From the NCBI RefSeq assembly GCF_001434985.1, contig NZ_AZES01000018.1, positions 1-64,000 of the forward strand: a stretch of DNA of 64,000 nucleotides. Reading direction: 5' to 3'. Both the position numbers and the translations under genes were made by a program. Numbering within the stretch: the stretch's first letter is position 1; each line of letters begins with the position of its first letter. This stretch comes from Companilactobacillus paralimentarius DSM 13238 = JCM 10415. Its GTDB lineage: Bacteria; Bacillota; Bacilli; Lactobacillales; Lactobacillaceae. Below, in pieces: positions 8,621 through 16,504 of this stretch. A model generated the notes under the pieces. That model worked only from the letters and a program-made list of their open reading frames with translations, was not told where the DNA came from and made no database searches.

Positions 8621-9721
8621 TCAAACCTTTCTATATTTCTTTAGTCCTAAGACATTCAATATTGTCAAGATGACTAAGAATCCTAATAATATTAAGATTG
8701 GTGTTACTATCTGTTCAAAGCCATCTCCTGACATAATAATTCCAGTTAATGCATCACCTGCATATTTCAAAGGTAAGATATATGAAATCACTTTAACACC
8801 ATTAGCCATCGTGTCTAACGGAATAATTCCCGAGAAAAAGACCTGTGGAACTATTACCAATGGGATGAATTGCATCATCTGAAATTCCGATTTAGCAAAT
8901 GTCGACATCAAAATACCAAATGCTAATGCGACCAGTGCTAAAACGAAGTTAATTAAAATTACGTAAAAAATACTACCAACAACTTCAACATTTAAAGCCC
9001 ATACAGTAAATAAAACAATTACCAGCGTCTGCAAAATAGCAATCATGCCATAGCTGAGCATATAGCCGAAGACAATTTCAGATCTTTTGACTGGTGTAGC
9101 TAATAAACGACTCAAAGTTCCCGACGTTCGTTCATTTAATAAAGCCATTCCTGAAATTAAGAATACAAAGAAGAAGACGAAAAATCCCATTAAAATAGGT
9201 ACTATCTTGTCAAAGAAATTTGTCTTCGAGCTTCCATAAACATAACTATTATAAATCTTCGGCTTACTTGCTGACACAGCTTTATTTACTGGTATTCCTA
9301 AAGCTAGTTGTAATTTTTGTAACTGATGCCTCATTTGGATAGCTGAGTTACTCAGTAAAGTACTGTTTAAAGCCAATTTAATAGCTTTAGTTTTACTGGC
9401 GTCGACGTTGCTATATTCAACGTAAAAATTATTATTACGATAATTGATTATTGCATCGACTTTCTTATCATTTAAAGCCTTCTTAGCTTGTTTAGTTTGA
9501 TTGTATTTAGAAACTGAAACATGGCTAGCTTTATCCAGACTTTCATTCAAACTAGTATTAACATTTACCGTTGCTACATTAACATCAGTCTGTGAATTAA
9601 CCGAAAAAACTAATTTCATCAAGAATAATATCAAAATTGGCGCCAAAAACATCAGTACCAAGGTTCTTTTATCCCGAAACAATTCTTTAATAACCCTTTG
9701 TGCAATCATCAATGTTCTCAT
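8621..9721 (-). CDS. ABC-2 type exporter, permease subunit
   Basis: A 366-residue permease of the ABC-2 (YhgE/YbhR-like) type. It has a first helix at about 22-40, a large extracytoplasmic segment (about 45-170, with several Asn/Lys-rich stretches), then a five-helix ABC-2 block with LLNERTSGTLSRLLATPVKRSEI, a hallmark of this fold, and FFSGIIPLDTMANG near the end. Its ATG overlaps the stop of the ATPase gene by 4 bases, so the two are translationally coupled. It probably forms a homodimer with two copies of the ATPase and exports a drug or lipid-like compound. The substrate is not evident. Confidence 0.9.
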   Translation of the reverse strand: MRTLMIAQRVIKELFRDKRTLVLMFLAPILILFLMKLVFSVNSQTDVNVATVNVNTSLNESLDKASHVSVSKYNQTKQAKKALNDKKVDAIINYRNNNFYVEYSNVDASKTKAIKLALNSTLLSNSAIQMRHQLQKLQLALGIPVNKAVSASKPKIYNSYVYGSSKTNFFDKIVPILMGFFVFFFVFLISGMALLNERTSGTLSRLLATPVKRSEIVFGYMLSYGMIAILQTLVIVLFTVWALNVEVVGSIFYVILINFVLALVALAFGILMSTFAKSEFQMMQFIPLVIVPQVFFSGIIPLDTMANGVKVISYILPLKYAGDALTGIIMSGDGFEQIVTPILILLGFLVILTILNVLGLKKYRKV

Positions 9722-10443
9722 TTTTGTTGTGCCTCCGCTTTTAAAAAGACTTCCTCAATTGAATCTACTTGATAAGTTTGTTTTAGCTTAGTAGGAGTAT
9801 CGTCAGCAATAATCTCTCCACCCAACAAAAGAGCTACCTCATCAGTCAATTCGGCTTCATCCATGACGTGTGTCGTCACTAGAATCGTTTTTCCTTCTTC
9901 TTTCAATTTTTCTAGCTCTGACCAAATCTGTTTGCGCAATGCTGGGTCAACACCTACCGTCGGTTCATCCAAAATTAAGACCTGATTGAAACCTAATAAA
10001 GCGATGGCTAAAGATAATCGGCGTTTCATCCCACCAGAATAACCGCCAGCACGTTTATCTAAATCAGCTACCAAATCAACTACCTGTGCTACGTGTTTAA
10101 TCTGCTTTACAGCATCTTGTTTGGTTAATCCCTTCATGTCGGCATAAAATTTAAGATTTTCACGTCCGGTTAATTGCTCATATAAAGCATCTGTCTGAGC
10201 CATATAACCAATTTTTCCCAATAACTTTCGATTAGGCATCTTTTTATCAAAAATCATCGTCGTTCCAGAATCCGGTACTTCCATCCCTAAAATAATCTTA
10301 ATGACAGTTGATTTACCAGCACCTGAGGGACCAATCAATCCAATAATCCTCCCCTCTGATATCTTCAAATTGACATCTTTTAAGACTAATTGCTTATCAA
10401 AGCTCTTAGATACATCGTTTATGGAAATAATAGTTATTGCCAT
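9718..10443 (-). CDS. ABC-2 type exporter, ATP-binding subunit
   Basis: A 241-residue ATPase of the CcmA/DrrA class. Visible are Walker A GPSGAGKST (37-45), the Q-loop region MAQTDALYEQLTG, the signature YSGGMKRRLSLAIALL, Walker B VLILDEPTVGVDP and the switch His in LVTTHVMDEAE. It is the first gene of the operon ATPase-permease-TetR, with a 4-base overlap into the permease. The promoter region just upstream carries the palindrome at 10471-10490, so expression is probably induced when the last gene's TetR product releases DNA. Confidence 0.93.
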   Translation of the reverse strand: MAITIISINDVSKSFDKQLVLKDVNLKISEGRIIGLIGPSGAGKSTVIKIILGMEVPDSGTTMIFDKKMPNRKLLGKIGYMAQTDALYEQLTGRENLKFYADMKGLTKQDAVKQIKHVAQVVDLVADLDKRAGGYSGGMKRRLSLAIALLGFNQVLILDEPTVGVDPALRKQIWSELEKLKEEGKTILVTTHVMDEAELTDEVALLLGGEIIADDTPTKLKQTYQVDSIEEVFLKAEAQQK

Positions 10444-10470
10444 CTATAGTCACCCCTGGGAAAAAGTATA

Positions 10471-10490
10471 GTGAGTAAGTATTTACTCAC
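10471..10490. promoter_or_regulatory. TetR-type operator of the ABC exporter operon
   Basis: A perfect palindrome, GTGAGTAA-GTAT-TTACTCAC, lies 27 bases upstream of the ATPase start. A possible minus-strand -10 hexamer (TATACT) directly abuts it. Perfect dyads of this TnAGTAAnnnTTACT kind are typical TetR-family sites. The likely ligand is the TetR encoded by the third gene. Confidence 0.75.
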
Positions 10491-10540
10491 CTAAATTCAA
10501 AGGTAAGTTTACCCCTTGATTACAAGAAAGTAAACCATTA

Positions 10541-11026
10541 TTAATTAATTGCTCCTTCTAAGGTTAACAGTTCCCGTTTCATTGCTAATCCACCACGATA
10601 ATTACCTAATTGTTGACTCTTGTTTATAACTCGATGACATGGAATAACAATTAATACAGGGTTTTTGCCCACCGCAGATCCAACAGCCCGAACAGCTTTA
10701 GGATTACCAATAGCCTGGGCAATCTCCGTATAACTAGTCGTTTGACCATACGGAATTTTTTTTAATTGTTCCCAGACTGATTCTTGAAATTTTGTTCCAG
10801 AAATATCTAATTTTAAAGTAAACTCTTGTCTTTCTTCTAATAAATACTCATTTATCTGACGCCAATAGCTTTCTAACGATCCACTATCTTTTATAAATTT
10901 CACATTGGGAAAGAAATCATCCAATTGAGAAAAATTATTTCCTACAAATGACAGTCCCTTTAAAGACCTTGCAAGAACATATTTATCTTTTCCAAAATTA
11001 AAATCTCCATAATATAAAGTATGCAC
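10541..11026 (-). CDS. ogt: methylated-DNA--protein-cysteine methyltransferase
   Basis: A 161-residue suicide repair enzyme that moves the alkyl group from O6-alkylguanine in DNA to its own cysteine. The active-site motif VIPCHRVI places the acceptor at Cys130; the Arg-finger helix region SYTEIAQAIGNPKAVRAVG (about 98-116) and the C-terminal GNYRGGLAMKRELLTLEG are also intact. Length fits the Ogt type without an Ada regulatory domain. It is a single gene between the exporter promoter and the small membrane protein gene. ogt and adaB-like names are both used for such proteins. Confidence 0.94.
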   Translation of the reverse strand: MHTLYYGDFNFGKDKYVLARSLKGLSFVGNNFSQLDDFFPNVKFIKDSGSLESYWRQINEYLLEERQEFTLKLDISGTKFQESVWEQLKKIPYGQTTSYTEIAQAIGNPKAVRAVGSAVGKNPVLIVIPCHRVINKSQQLGNYRGGLAMKRELLTLEGAIN

Positions 11027-11050
11027 TCATACCACTCCTTATTTTAGACA

Positions 11051-11086
11051 AAAAAGTAGATCTATATTAACTATAGACCTACTTTT
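11051..11086 (-). terminator. terminator after the EIIC transcript
   Basis: An inverted repeat (AAAAGTAGATCTATA and TATAGACCTACTTTT), which pairs fully in the minus RNA with one G-U pair, ends in a U-run. It begins 14 bases past the stop of the 89-residue membrane protein and closes the EIIC unit. Confidence 0.75.
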
Positions 11087-11099
11087 GTATTAAGAAGTA

Positions 11100-11369
11100 T
11101 TATACCTTAGATTTTACTATCCATTCATGCTGCTCTATCATAAAATTCAAAGCAAAAATAGAACATAACACATATAAGACAATAGATATTAAATTATTCA
11201 TGTGGGGGAAAACCGCTTTAGGAATAACTACTACTAAGAACGAAGCCGCAGCCCAAACCCAACGATTAATTTTAATACCATGAGATTTACCCCATTTTAA
11301 GAAACGTGTACAGAAAAATAATAAAGCAATAAACGCGATAAAAGTCATAAACCAATTAAGGTAAGTCAT
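11100..11369 (-). CDS. small membrane protein encoded with PTS EIIC
   Basis: An 89-residue protein with three predicted membrane segments, at about residues 4-22, 39-55 and 58-76. I do not recognise the family. A clear AGAGGTG site precedes the ATG, and the gene starts 17 bases after the EIIC stop, before a shared terminator, so the two are co-transcribed. Small unrelated membrane proteins are sometimes found beside PTS permeases in lactobacilli. It might be a permease accessory subunit, but this rests only on position. Confidence 0.75.
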   Translation of the reverse strand: MTYLNWFMTFIAFIALLFFCTRFLKWGKSHGIKINRWVWAAASFLVVVIPKAVFPHMNNLISIVLYVLCSIFALNFMIEQHEWIVKSKV

Positions 11370-11386
11370 GTTAACACCTCTTTAAA

Positions 11387-12718
11387 TTAAGCATTCTGAA
11401 CATTTGTATCTGATGCACTTGCATCAGCATTTTCTGTGGAATCACCATTTTGTTCAGTTTCCAACATATGTTTATCATATGCCTTAACAAATGGATAGTA
11501 AATAATTGTTGCTACAACCAAGTTAACTGCAATTAAAACAACTACTCTCCAGTCATTTCCGGCTGACAAATATCCACCAATAGGTGCTGGCAAAGTCCAA
11601 GCAGGAATTGTTGTAAATCCATTAACCCAACCAAACTTGACCGTAAAGTAACTTATTGTAGTTAATACAAGTGGTACAAGATTAAATGGAATGAACATAT
11701 AGGGATTTAACATCATTGGAGCACCGAAAATCATTGGTTCGTTAATGTTAAAGATACTAGGAATGATTGAGAAACGACCTACTTCTTTTAAGAACTTCGA
11801 CTTACATACTACTAAGAACAAGAATGCAACAACAAGCGTAGCACCGGCACCACCAATAGTAACTGTCCATTGATAGAATTGTTCTGGTGCAATGTATGGC
11901 AAATGTGTAGCTGAAGTACCATTAGCCAAAGCCTTGGCATTGCCATCCAACATAATCAACCATAGAGGTCTTACTGCTGAACCAACAATACTCATACCAT
12001 GAATACCAAATGACCATAAAATATGAATAAAGAACATAGGTAGTAAAGCACCTAACAAATTATTACCCAAGATTTCTGTTAGGGGTTGGAATAATTTCAA
12101 TAATAAACCATTAACATCAATGTTAGCAATATCACGGATAATCCATACTGATGTTAAAATAACTGCTCCAGGAATCAAAGCCTCAAAACTACGTGCAACT
12201 GCGGGTGGAACCTGTTCAGGCATCTTAATCGTTATATGATGCTGTGAAAAGAAACGGTAAATTTCAACAGCAAAGATCATTGCTAAAATACCAGAAAACA
12301 TACCTGATGCGCCTAAAGAATTCATTGGTAGTACAAAACCAATTGGTGCCTTCTTAGGAGTCAAAATATTAATTGGAACTTGTAACATGAAAAATGCACC
12401 TAATGAAAGAATACCGCCAGTAACAGCATCTAATTTATAGGATTTTGCTAAATCCGATCCCATAACAAAAGTTGCATAAATTGACATTAGACCCATAGTA
12501 ATACGATAAGGCAAAACTATTGTATTAGTATATGGTGCTAAAGCGTTCTTCCATGATTCAACTGGCAAATTAACAAACACCATGAAGAATGTACCAATCA
12601 AAATCAATGACAAAGTAGAAACAACACCATTACGGATGGCCAATAAATGTCGTTGTGAACCGATTTTTGCCATTGGTGGAACTACTTTATCTTCTACCCA
12701 CTTCATAAACTTATCCAA
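11387..12718 (-). CDS. PTS system EIIC component, lactose/cellobiose family
   Basis: A 443-residue sugar permease of the lactose/N,N'-diacetylchitobiose/cellobiose PTS family (CelB/ChbC type), with about ten membrane helices. Typical blocks are HILWSFGIHGMSIVGSAVRP, NINEPMIFGAPMMLNPYMFIPF and PAPIGGYLSAGNDWR; the NEP in the second is the substrate-site motif of this class. The start is a TTG behind GAGGGGTGA. No EIIB or lactose-type EIIA is nearby; the only PTS partner in the window is a glucose-type EIIA. Its promoter has both a cre site and the same palindrome as the muramic-acid genes, so MurNAc-containing sugars or chitobiose-like sugars are plausible substrates, not proven. Confidence 0.9.
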   Translation of the reverse strand: MDKFMKWVEDKVVPPMAKIGSQRHLLAIRNGVVSTLSLILIGTFFMVFVNLPVESWKNALAPYTNTIVLPYRITMGLMSIYATFVMGSDLAKSYKLDAVTGGILSLGAFFMLQVPINILTPKKAPIGFVLPMNSLGASGMFSGILAMIFAVEIYRFFSQHHITIKMPEQVPPAVARSFEALIPGAVILTSVWIIRDIANIDVNGLLLKLFQPLTEILGNNLLGALLPMFFIHILWSFGIHGMSIVGSAVRPLWLIMLDGNAKALANGTSATHLPYIAPEQFYQWTVTIGGAGATLVVAFLFLVVCKSKFLKEVGRFSIIPSIFNINEPMIFGAPMMLNPYMFIPFNLVPLVLTTISYFTVKFGWVNGFTTIPAWTLPAPIGGYLSAGNDWRVVVLIAVNLVVATIIYYPFVKAYDKHMLETEQNGDSTENADASASDTNVQNA

Positions 12719-12753
12719 GGAAAATCACCCCTCTATAAAAAATATATATATTG

Positions 12754-12801
12754 TGTATCCGTTTACAAATTAAATTGTATCACGATGAAATTATATTTCA
12801 A
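12754..12801 (-). promoter_or_regulatory. EIIC promoter with cre site and MurR-type operator
   Basis: In the minus direction: -35 TTGAAA (12801-12796), a 16-base spacer and -10 TACAAT (12779-12774). The palindrome TGAAA-TTATA-TTTCA (12786-12800) overlaps the -35 box. A cre-like site, TGTAAACGGATACA on the minus strand, lies just downstream of the -10 (12754-12767), as in CcpA-repressed genes. The same palindrome design occurs at 15484-15498. Confidence 0.7.
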
Positions 12802-12842
12802 TAAAATACTTAAAAAACATATTTTTTTGATTATTTTTTTTA

Positions 12843-13703
12843 TTAGCCCTGTAACCCTCTTTTATATTGTTCAATTGCATTATGTGAATCAATAAGCACC
12901 TTAGAGCTTGAATCATACGTTTGACTGACAAAATAATAAAAAATTATATCAATTATCATAAATTGTGCCAAAAGAGAATTAGTGGCGGCAATTCTATTGG
13001 GACTTTCTTTTGGTTGAGAAGTATGTACCGCAATATCTGATAATTTTGCCAAACTATTTTTTCCAAATCTTGTTAAAGATACAAGCTTCAAATTATATTT
13101 CTTAGCATTCTTAGCGGCAATTAAGACCTCAGGTGATTCCCCTGAGTTAGAAATCACCCACAAAATCCCTCCTTTCTTAGCATTTACTAGCTTTGGTACC
13201 AAACTATTTAGATCATCATCTGCCACAGTAGGATACCCAATTCTATTCCACTTTTGTGAAATATTTTCTGCCACTAAATTGGAGGCTCCAACGCCAAATA
13301 AGAATAACTGATTAGATCCAATTATCGCTTTCACTAACCTAGTAACCTCACCTCTATTTAGTTGATCCGTTGTCTCCCGAATAGATTCCAACGCACTAGT
13401 TAAAAGTTTGCCTTTGATTGAATTCAAATCCTCATTAGGCCTAATATCATCATTCATTTTGGGATCAGATTGATTCTTTGTTAAGTCAGATGACAAAAGA
13501 ATTTTTAAAGTTGTAAAACTATCTATTTCTAAGTGCTTAGTCAATCTTATTACCGAAGCTGGGCTAGAACCGCTAGCCGTAGCCAACTGTACAGCGGTCA
13601 TTTGAATTGTTTTATTAGGATTTTGCAAAATGAATTCTGCTACCTTCCTTTCAGCTGCTGATAATTCCGATTGTGAGTTCAGTATTCTTCCTCTAACTGA
13701 CAT
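12843..13703 (-). CDS. murR: MurR/RpiR-family transcriptional regulator
   Basis: A 286-residue regulator with an N-terminal RpiR helix-turn-helix domain (about 1-77, with MTAVQLATASGSSPASVIRL) and a C-terminal SIS sugar-phosphate-binding domain (about 105-240, with FLFGVGASNLVAENISQKW and WVISNSGESPEVL). I place the start at the ATG at 13703, 7 bases after GGAAGG, rather than at 13718. The gene follows murQ after 52 bases that contain a weak hairpin. By family and context it should sense MurNAc-6-phosphate or a related ligand and control the operons that share the TGAAA-N5-TTTCA palindrome. The symbol follows the context; the ligand is inferred. Confidence 0.88.
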   Translation of the reverse strand: MSVRGRILNSQSELSAAERKVAEFILQNPNKTIQMTAVQLATASGSSPASVIRLTKHLEIDSFTTLKILLSSDLTKNQSDPKMNDDIRPNEDLNSIKGKLLTSALESIRETTDQLNRGEVTRLVKAIIGSNQLFLFGVGASNLVAENISQKWNRIGYPTVADDDLNSLVPKLVNAKKGGILWVISNSGESPEVLIAAKNAKKYNLKLVSLTRFGKNSLAKLSDIAVHTSQPKESPNRIAATNSLLAQFMIIDIIFYYFVSQTYDSSSKVLIDSHNAIEQYKRGLQG

Positions 13704-13725
13704 ACCATTACCTTCCATTCCTTAA

Positions 13726-13757
13726 AAATAAAGGGATACCCTTATAGGACATCCCTT
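13726..13757 (-). terminator. weak hairpin between murQ and murR
   Basis: AAGGGAT (13731-13737) and ATCCCTT (13751-13757) form a short stem starting in the murQ stop codon, followed by UAUUUUU in the minus direction. It probably lowers rather than stops transcription into murR. Confidence 0.5.
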
Positions 13758-14655
13758 AATTATTTAAACTTTTTATTGCTTTTGCTATAAACCCATCGTT
13801 TTTCATAAGAATGTTTCTGGCCATTTCATAATTACAGTTACCCATAATCATTACAATAGCAACTTTGGGATTGTGCCTTGATTCTTCATAATACTTTTGG
13901 GCATCTTCTTTGGACACTCCGGTTGCTTCACAAATTATTCTCTTTGCACGATCAACTAGTTTAACGTTGGTTGCTTTAACATCCACCATTAGATTACCAT
14001 ACACTTTACCGAGCTTTATCATACTAGTTGTTGAAATCATATTTAAAATCAATTTCTCGGCTGTTCCTGCCTTCATTCTAGTGGAACCAGTTACTACTTC
14101 CGGACCCACAACGGCTTCAATAGATATTTCCGCATGTTGTCCAATTAATGAATCTTTATTACAGCTAAGTGCTGATGTATGTGCTCCAATCTCCTTAGCA
14201 TAATCTAATCCTCCAATAACATAAGGCGTAGTTCCACTCGCTGCTATTCCTACTACAAAATCTCTTGAAGACAAGTTATGATTTTTTAAATCTTCTGCAC
14301 CCTTTTGCCTGGAGTCTTCTGCACCTTCAACTGCCTCCAGCATTGCCTCTGATCCACCGGCAATTAAACCTTGTACTAGTTCAGGATCCGTCCCATATGT
14401 AGGAACACATTCTGCAGCATCTAGTACACCTAAACGTCCACTTGTTCCGGCTCCCATATAAAATAATCGACCATTATTCTTTAAACAATCAACTATTATG
14501 TCTACAGTTGCTCTAATGCTTTTAATAACTTCAGTATCACTAATAACCTTAGGAACTTGCTGATCTTCTCTATTAATTAATTCCAATACCTCAAGTGTAG
14601 ACATTGTATCAATATGCATACTTTTAGCATTTCTTCCTTCAGTAACTCTACCCAT
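13756..14655 (-). CDS. murQ: N-acetylmuramic acid 6-phosphate etherase
   Basis: A 299-residue SIS-domain enzyme that cleaves the lactyl ether of MurNAc-6-phosphate, giving GlcNAc-6-phosphate and D-lactate in the cytoplasm. Family blocks seen are RLFYMGAGTSGRLGVLDAAE (about 62-81), TYGTDP, AVEGAEDS, VGIAASGTTPYVIGGL and TGSTRMKAGTAEKLILNMIS. Length is standard. It sits between the esterase (13-base gap) and murR in one minus-strand unit, divergent from the kinase and mupG, so the locus covers MurNAc-6P-disaccharide cleavage, etherase and GlcNAc phosphorylation. The ribosome binding site is weak (GTGAG, rather far away). Confidence 0.96.
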   Translation of the reverse strand: MGRVTEGRNAKSMHIDTMSTLEVLELINREDQQVPKVISDTEVIKSIRATVDIIVDCLKNNGRLFYMGAGTSGRLGVLDAAECVPTYGTDPELVQGLIAGGSEAMLEAVEGAEDSRQKGAEDLKNHNLSSRDFVVGIAASGTTPYVIGGLDYAKEIGAHTSALSCNKDSLIGQHAEISIEAVVGPEVVTGSTRMKAGTAEKLILNMISTTSMIKLGKVYGNLMVDVKATNVKLVDRAKRIICEATGVSKEDAQKYYEESRHNPKVAIVMIMGNCNYEMARNILMKNDGFIAKAIKSLNN

Positions 14656-14668
14656 TTTGATTAAAATC

Positions 14669-15412
14669 TCACTTTCTTTTTAATGATAACCACAAAAAGA
14701 CCTTTTCTATTTCTGAATTCCAATAATCCCAGTCATGTTTACCTTCTTCAATACTATAAGTAATATTGAGATGTATTTTCGTAGTTAAAAATTCATTGAA
14801 AGAATCACTTTGCTTTCTCATAAAATCCTTATTTCCTGTGGCCTGGTACCATTGTATTCTCTCTAAACTGCTAGCATCAGCATTTTGAGACATATATCTC
14901 AGATCATTTTTTCTATCACTAATACCATCTTTTCCAAATACCGATTGATAGTCTGGCATTATACTTGGTACTACCGACAAATCAGTAACCGGTGAAAGAA
15001 AAGCAACCTTAGAAAACCAATCAGGATATTTAAAGGCAAGTTTTAAAGCTCCATAACCACCCATTGAATTACCAATCAAATAGTTAAATTCTGGTTTACA
15101 ACTTAATGGGAAATACTCTCTCATTTGAGGTATTAATTCCTTCACCAAATAATCCCAATAGTTATTCCCGTAAATACTATTTGTATAAAAGCTTCGTCCC
15201 ATATTCGGCATTACTACAGCTACTTCATATTTACTTACAATTTGTTCTAAATTTGTCTTTCTTTTCCATCCAGTACCATTATCACCTAATCCATGAAATA
15301 ACCAGATTGTTGGTATTTTCTGTTGAAATTTTATTTCATCTGGTAATATAACAGAAACATTGGTTTGCATATTTAATATTTTTGAGGATCTTAGTAGACT
15401 TATTACTGCCAT
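14669..15412 (-). CDS. alpha/beta-hydrolase esterase (esterase D / tributyrin esterase type)
   Basis: A 247-residue serine esterase with the nucleophile elbow GNSMGG (Ser116), the oxyanion region WLFHGLGDNGTGW (37-49) and a C-terminal catalytic His in EEGKHDWDYW. The family includes EstA-like tributyrin esterases, S-formylglutathione hydrolases and acetyl esterases. The ATG at 15412 follows GAGAGGG and is preferred to the upstream codon at 15475, which would put the start inside the promoter. It is the first gene of the esterase-murQ-murR unit. From the company it keeps it may remove O-acetyl groups from muramic acid or related sugars before C6 can be processed; this is an inference. Confidence 0.88.
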   Translation of the reverse strand: MAVISLLRSSKILNMQTNVSVILPDEIKFQQKIPTIWLFHGLGDNGTGWKRKTNLEQIVSKYEVAVVMPNMGRSFYTNSIYGNNYWDYLVKELIPQMREYFPLSCKPEFNYLIGNSMGGYGALKLAFKYPDWFSKVAFLSPVTDLSVVPSIMPDYQSVFGKDGISDRKNDLRYMSQNADASSLERIQWYQATGNKDFMRKQSDSFNEFLTTKIHLNITYSIEEGKHDWDYWNSEIEKVFLWLSLKRK

Positions 15413-15469
15413 TACTTTCCCTCTCTTTATTATTATTCTAACTATATTTATAAAACAAAAAATCAAACA

Positions 15470-15510
15470 TTTCAATTAAATGTTGAAAAAAAATTTCATA
15501 ATTATATAAT
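15470..15510. promoter_or_regulatory. divergent promoter region with MurR-type operator
   Basis: For the plus-strand kinase gene: -35 TTGAAA (15483-15488), 16-base spacer, -10 TATAAT (15505-15510). The palindrome TGAAA-AAAAA-TTTCA (15484-15498) overlaps the -35. For the minus-strand esterase gene a TTGAAA (15475-15470) is followed after 17 bases by TATAAA. The overlapping dyad TTTCAA-N7-TTGAAA (15470-15488) links both. This is the second copy of the operator in front of EIIC. Confidence 0.65.
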
Positions 15511-15565
15511 TGGGACGTATAAGTTTAAAAATAAATACAGTTTACTTAAGAAGGAGTATCCAACT

Positions 15566-16456
15566 ATGGAGTATGTTATCGGTGTTGATAGTGGTGGCAC
15601 ACATATTGTCGCCCAGGCATTATCACAAGATGGTAAAATCATGGAACAATCGGAATCTGGACCAGGCAACATCCTTTTAAATCCAGAACAGACAATCCAA
15701 AATTTAAAAGATGTCATAGAAAGTCTATTTCTAAAGCAAAAAAGAATTGATTGTAAATATATTCTAATTGGCATCGCTGGAATAGAAACCACTGGAAATT
15801 CTAGTGAAATATCCCAACTTTTGACTGATTATTTTAAAGTAACCACTTATGTTATAAGTGATGCCAAACTTGCACTTTTAAATGGCTTAGAAGGAAAAGA
15901 CGGAACTCTTATAATTTCAGGTACAGGATCAGTGGTATATGGTAGACAAAATAAAGAGATGCTTCGTTATGGCGGATGGGGTAACCTCCTTGGCGATACA
16001 GGTAGTGCATATAAAATTGTTTCAGCTTCGATGCAATTAATTTTAAAAAAGCATGACCTAGGCTTTATATCCTCACTTGAAGATATATTGTTAAATCTAT
16101 TAAACGCATCTGACGTAAAAGAAGGCGTCAAAAATTTCTATCAGCTTGATAGAAAACAAGTAGCATCCATCGCAGTGACAATTGCTAAAGCTGCGGACAA
16201 AGGGAATCTAGATGCAATAACCATCATTAAAGAACAAGCCATGGCACTGAGTAAAGAAGCTCTAGGTCTCATCTCCAGGTATCAAAAACCATATCCTTCA
16301 AAAATAGCCTTTTCAGGATCAGTTTTATTAAACAATGACTTATTCCAAAAAACATTATTAAACAATTTATTAAGTTGGTACCCCAATCTACAAAGTATCA
16401 CTGTATCTACTAACAACTCTAGAGGGGCTATTTTTTGGCCTATATGGAACAATTGA
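15566..16456 (+). CDS. BadF/BadG-family sugar kinase (GlcNAc or MurNAc kinase)
   Basis: A 296-residue kinase of the ASKHA fold. The N-terminal phosphate-1 loop is VIGVDSGGTHIVAQAL, followed by IAGIET and the phosphate-2 region GTLIISGTGSVVYG; GGWGNLLGDTGSAY is the typical GlcNAc-kinase/BadF block, and KIAFSGSVL forms the adenosine-binding part. Known relatives are eukaryotic NAGK and clostridial MurK, which phosphorylates both MurNAc and GlcNAc. Beside MupG it most likely phosphorylates the GlcNAc released in the cytoplasm. It starts behind AAGGAG and is followed after 48 bases by mupG, in one operon. Confidence 0.88.
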   Translation: MEYVIGVDSGGTHIVAQALSQDGKIMEQSESGPGNILLNPEQTIQNLKDVIESLFLKQKRIDCKYILIGIAGIETTGNSSEISQLLTDYFKVTTYVISDAKLALLNGLEGKDGTLIISGTGSVVYGRQNKEMLRYGGWGNLLGDTGSAYKIVSASMQLILKKHDLGFISSLEDILLNLLNASDVKEGVKNFYQLDRKQVASIAVTIAKAADKGNLDAITIIKEQAMALSKEALGLISRYQKPYPSKIAFSGSVLLNNDLFQKTLLNNLLSWYPNLQSITVSTNNSRGAIFWPIWNN

Positions 16457-16504
16457 ATTTGATAATTATTTTTTAAATAAAATAGTATAAAAAGGAGAAG
16501 TAAA

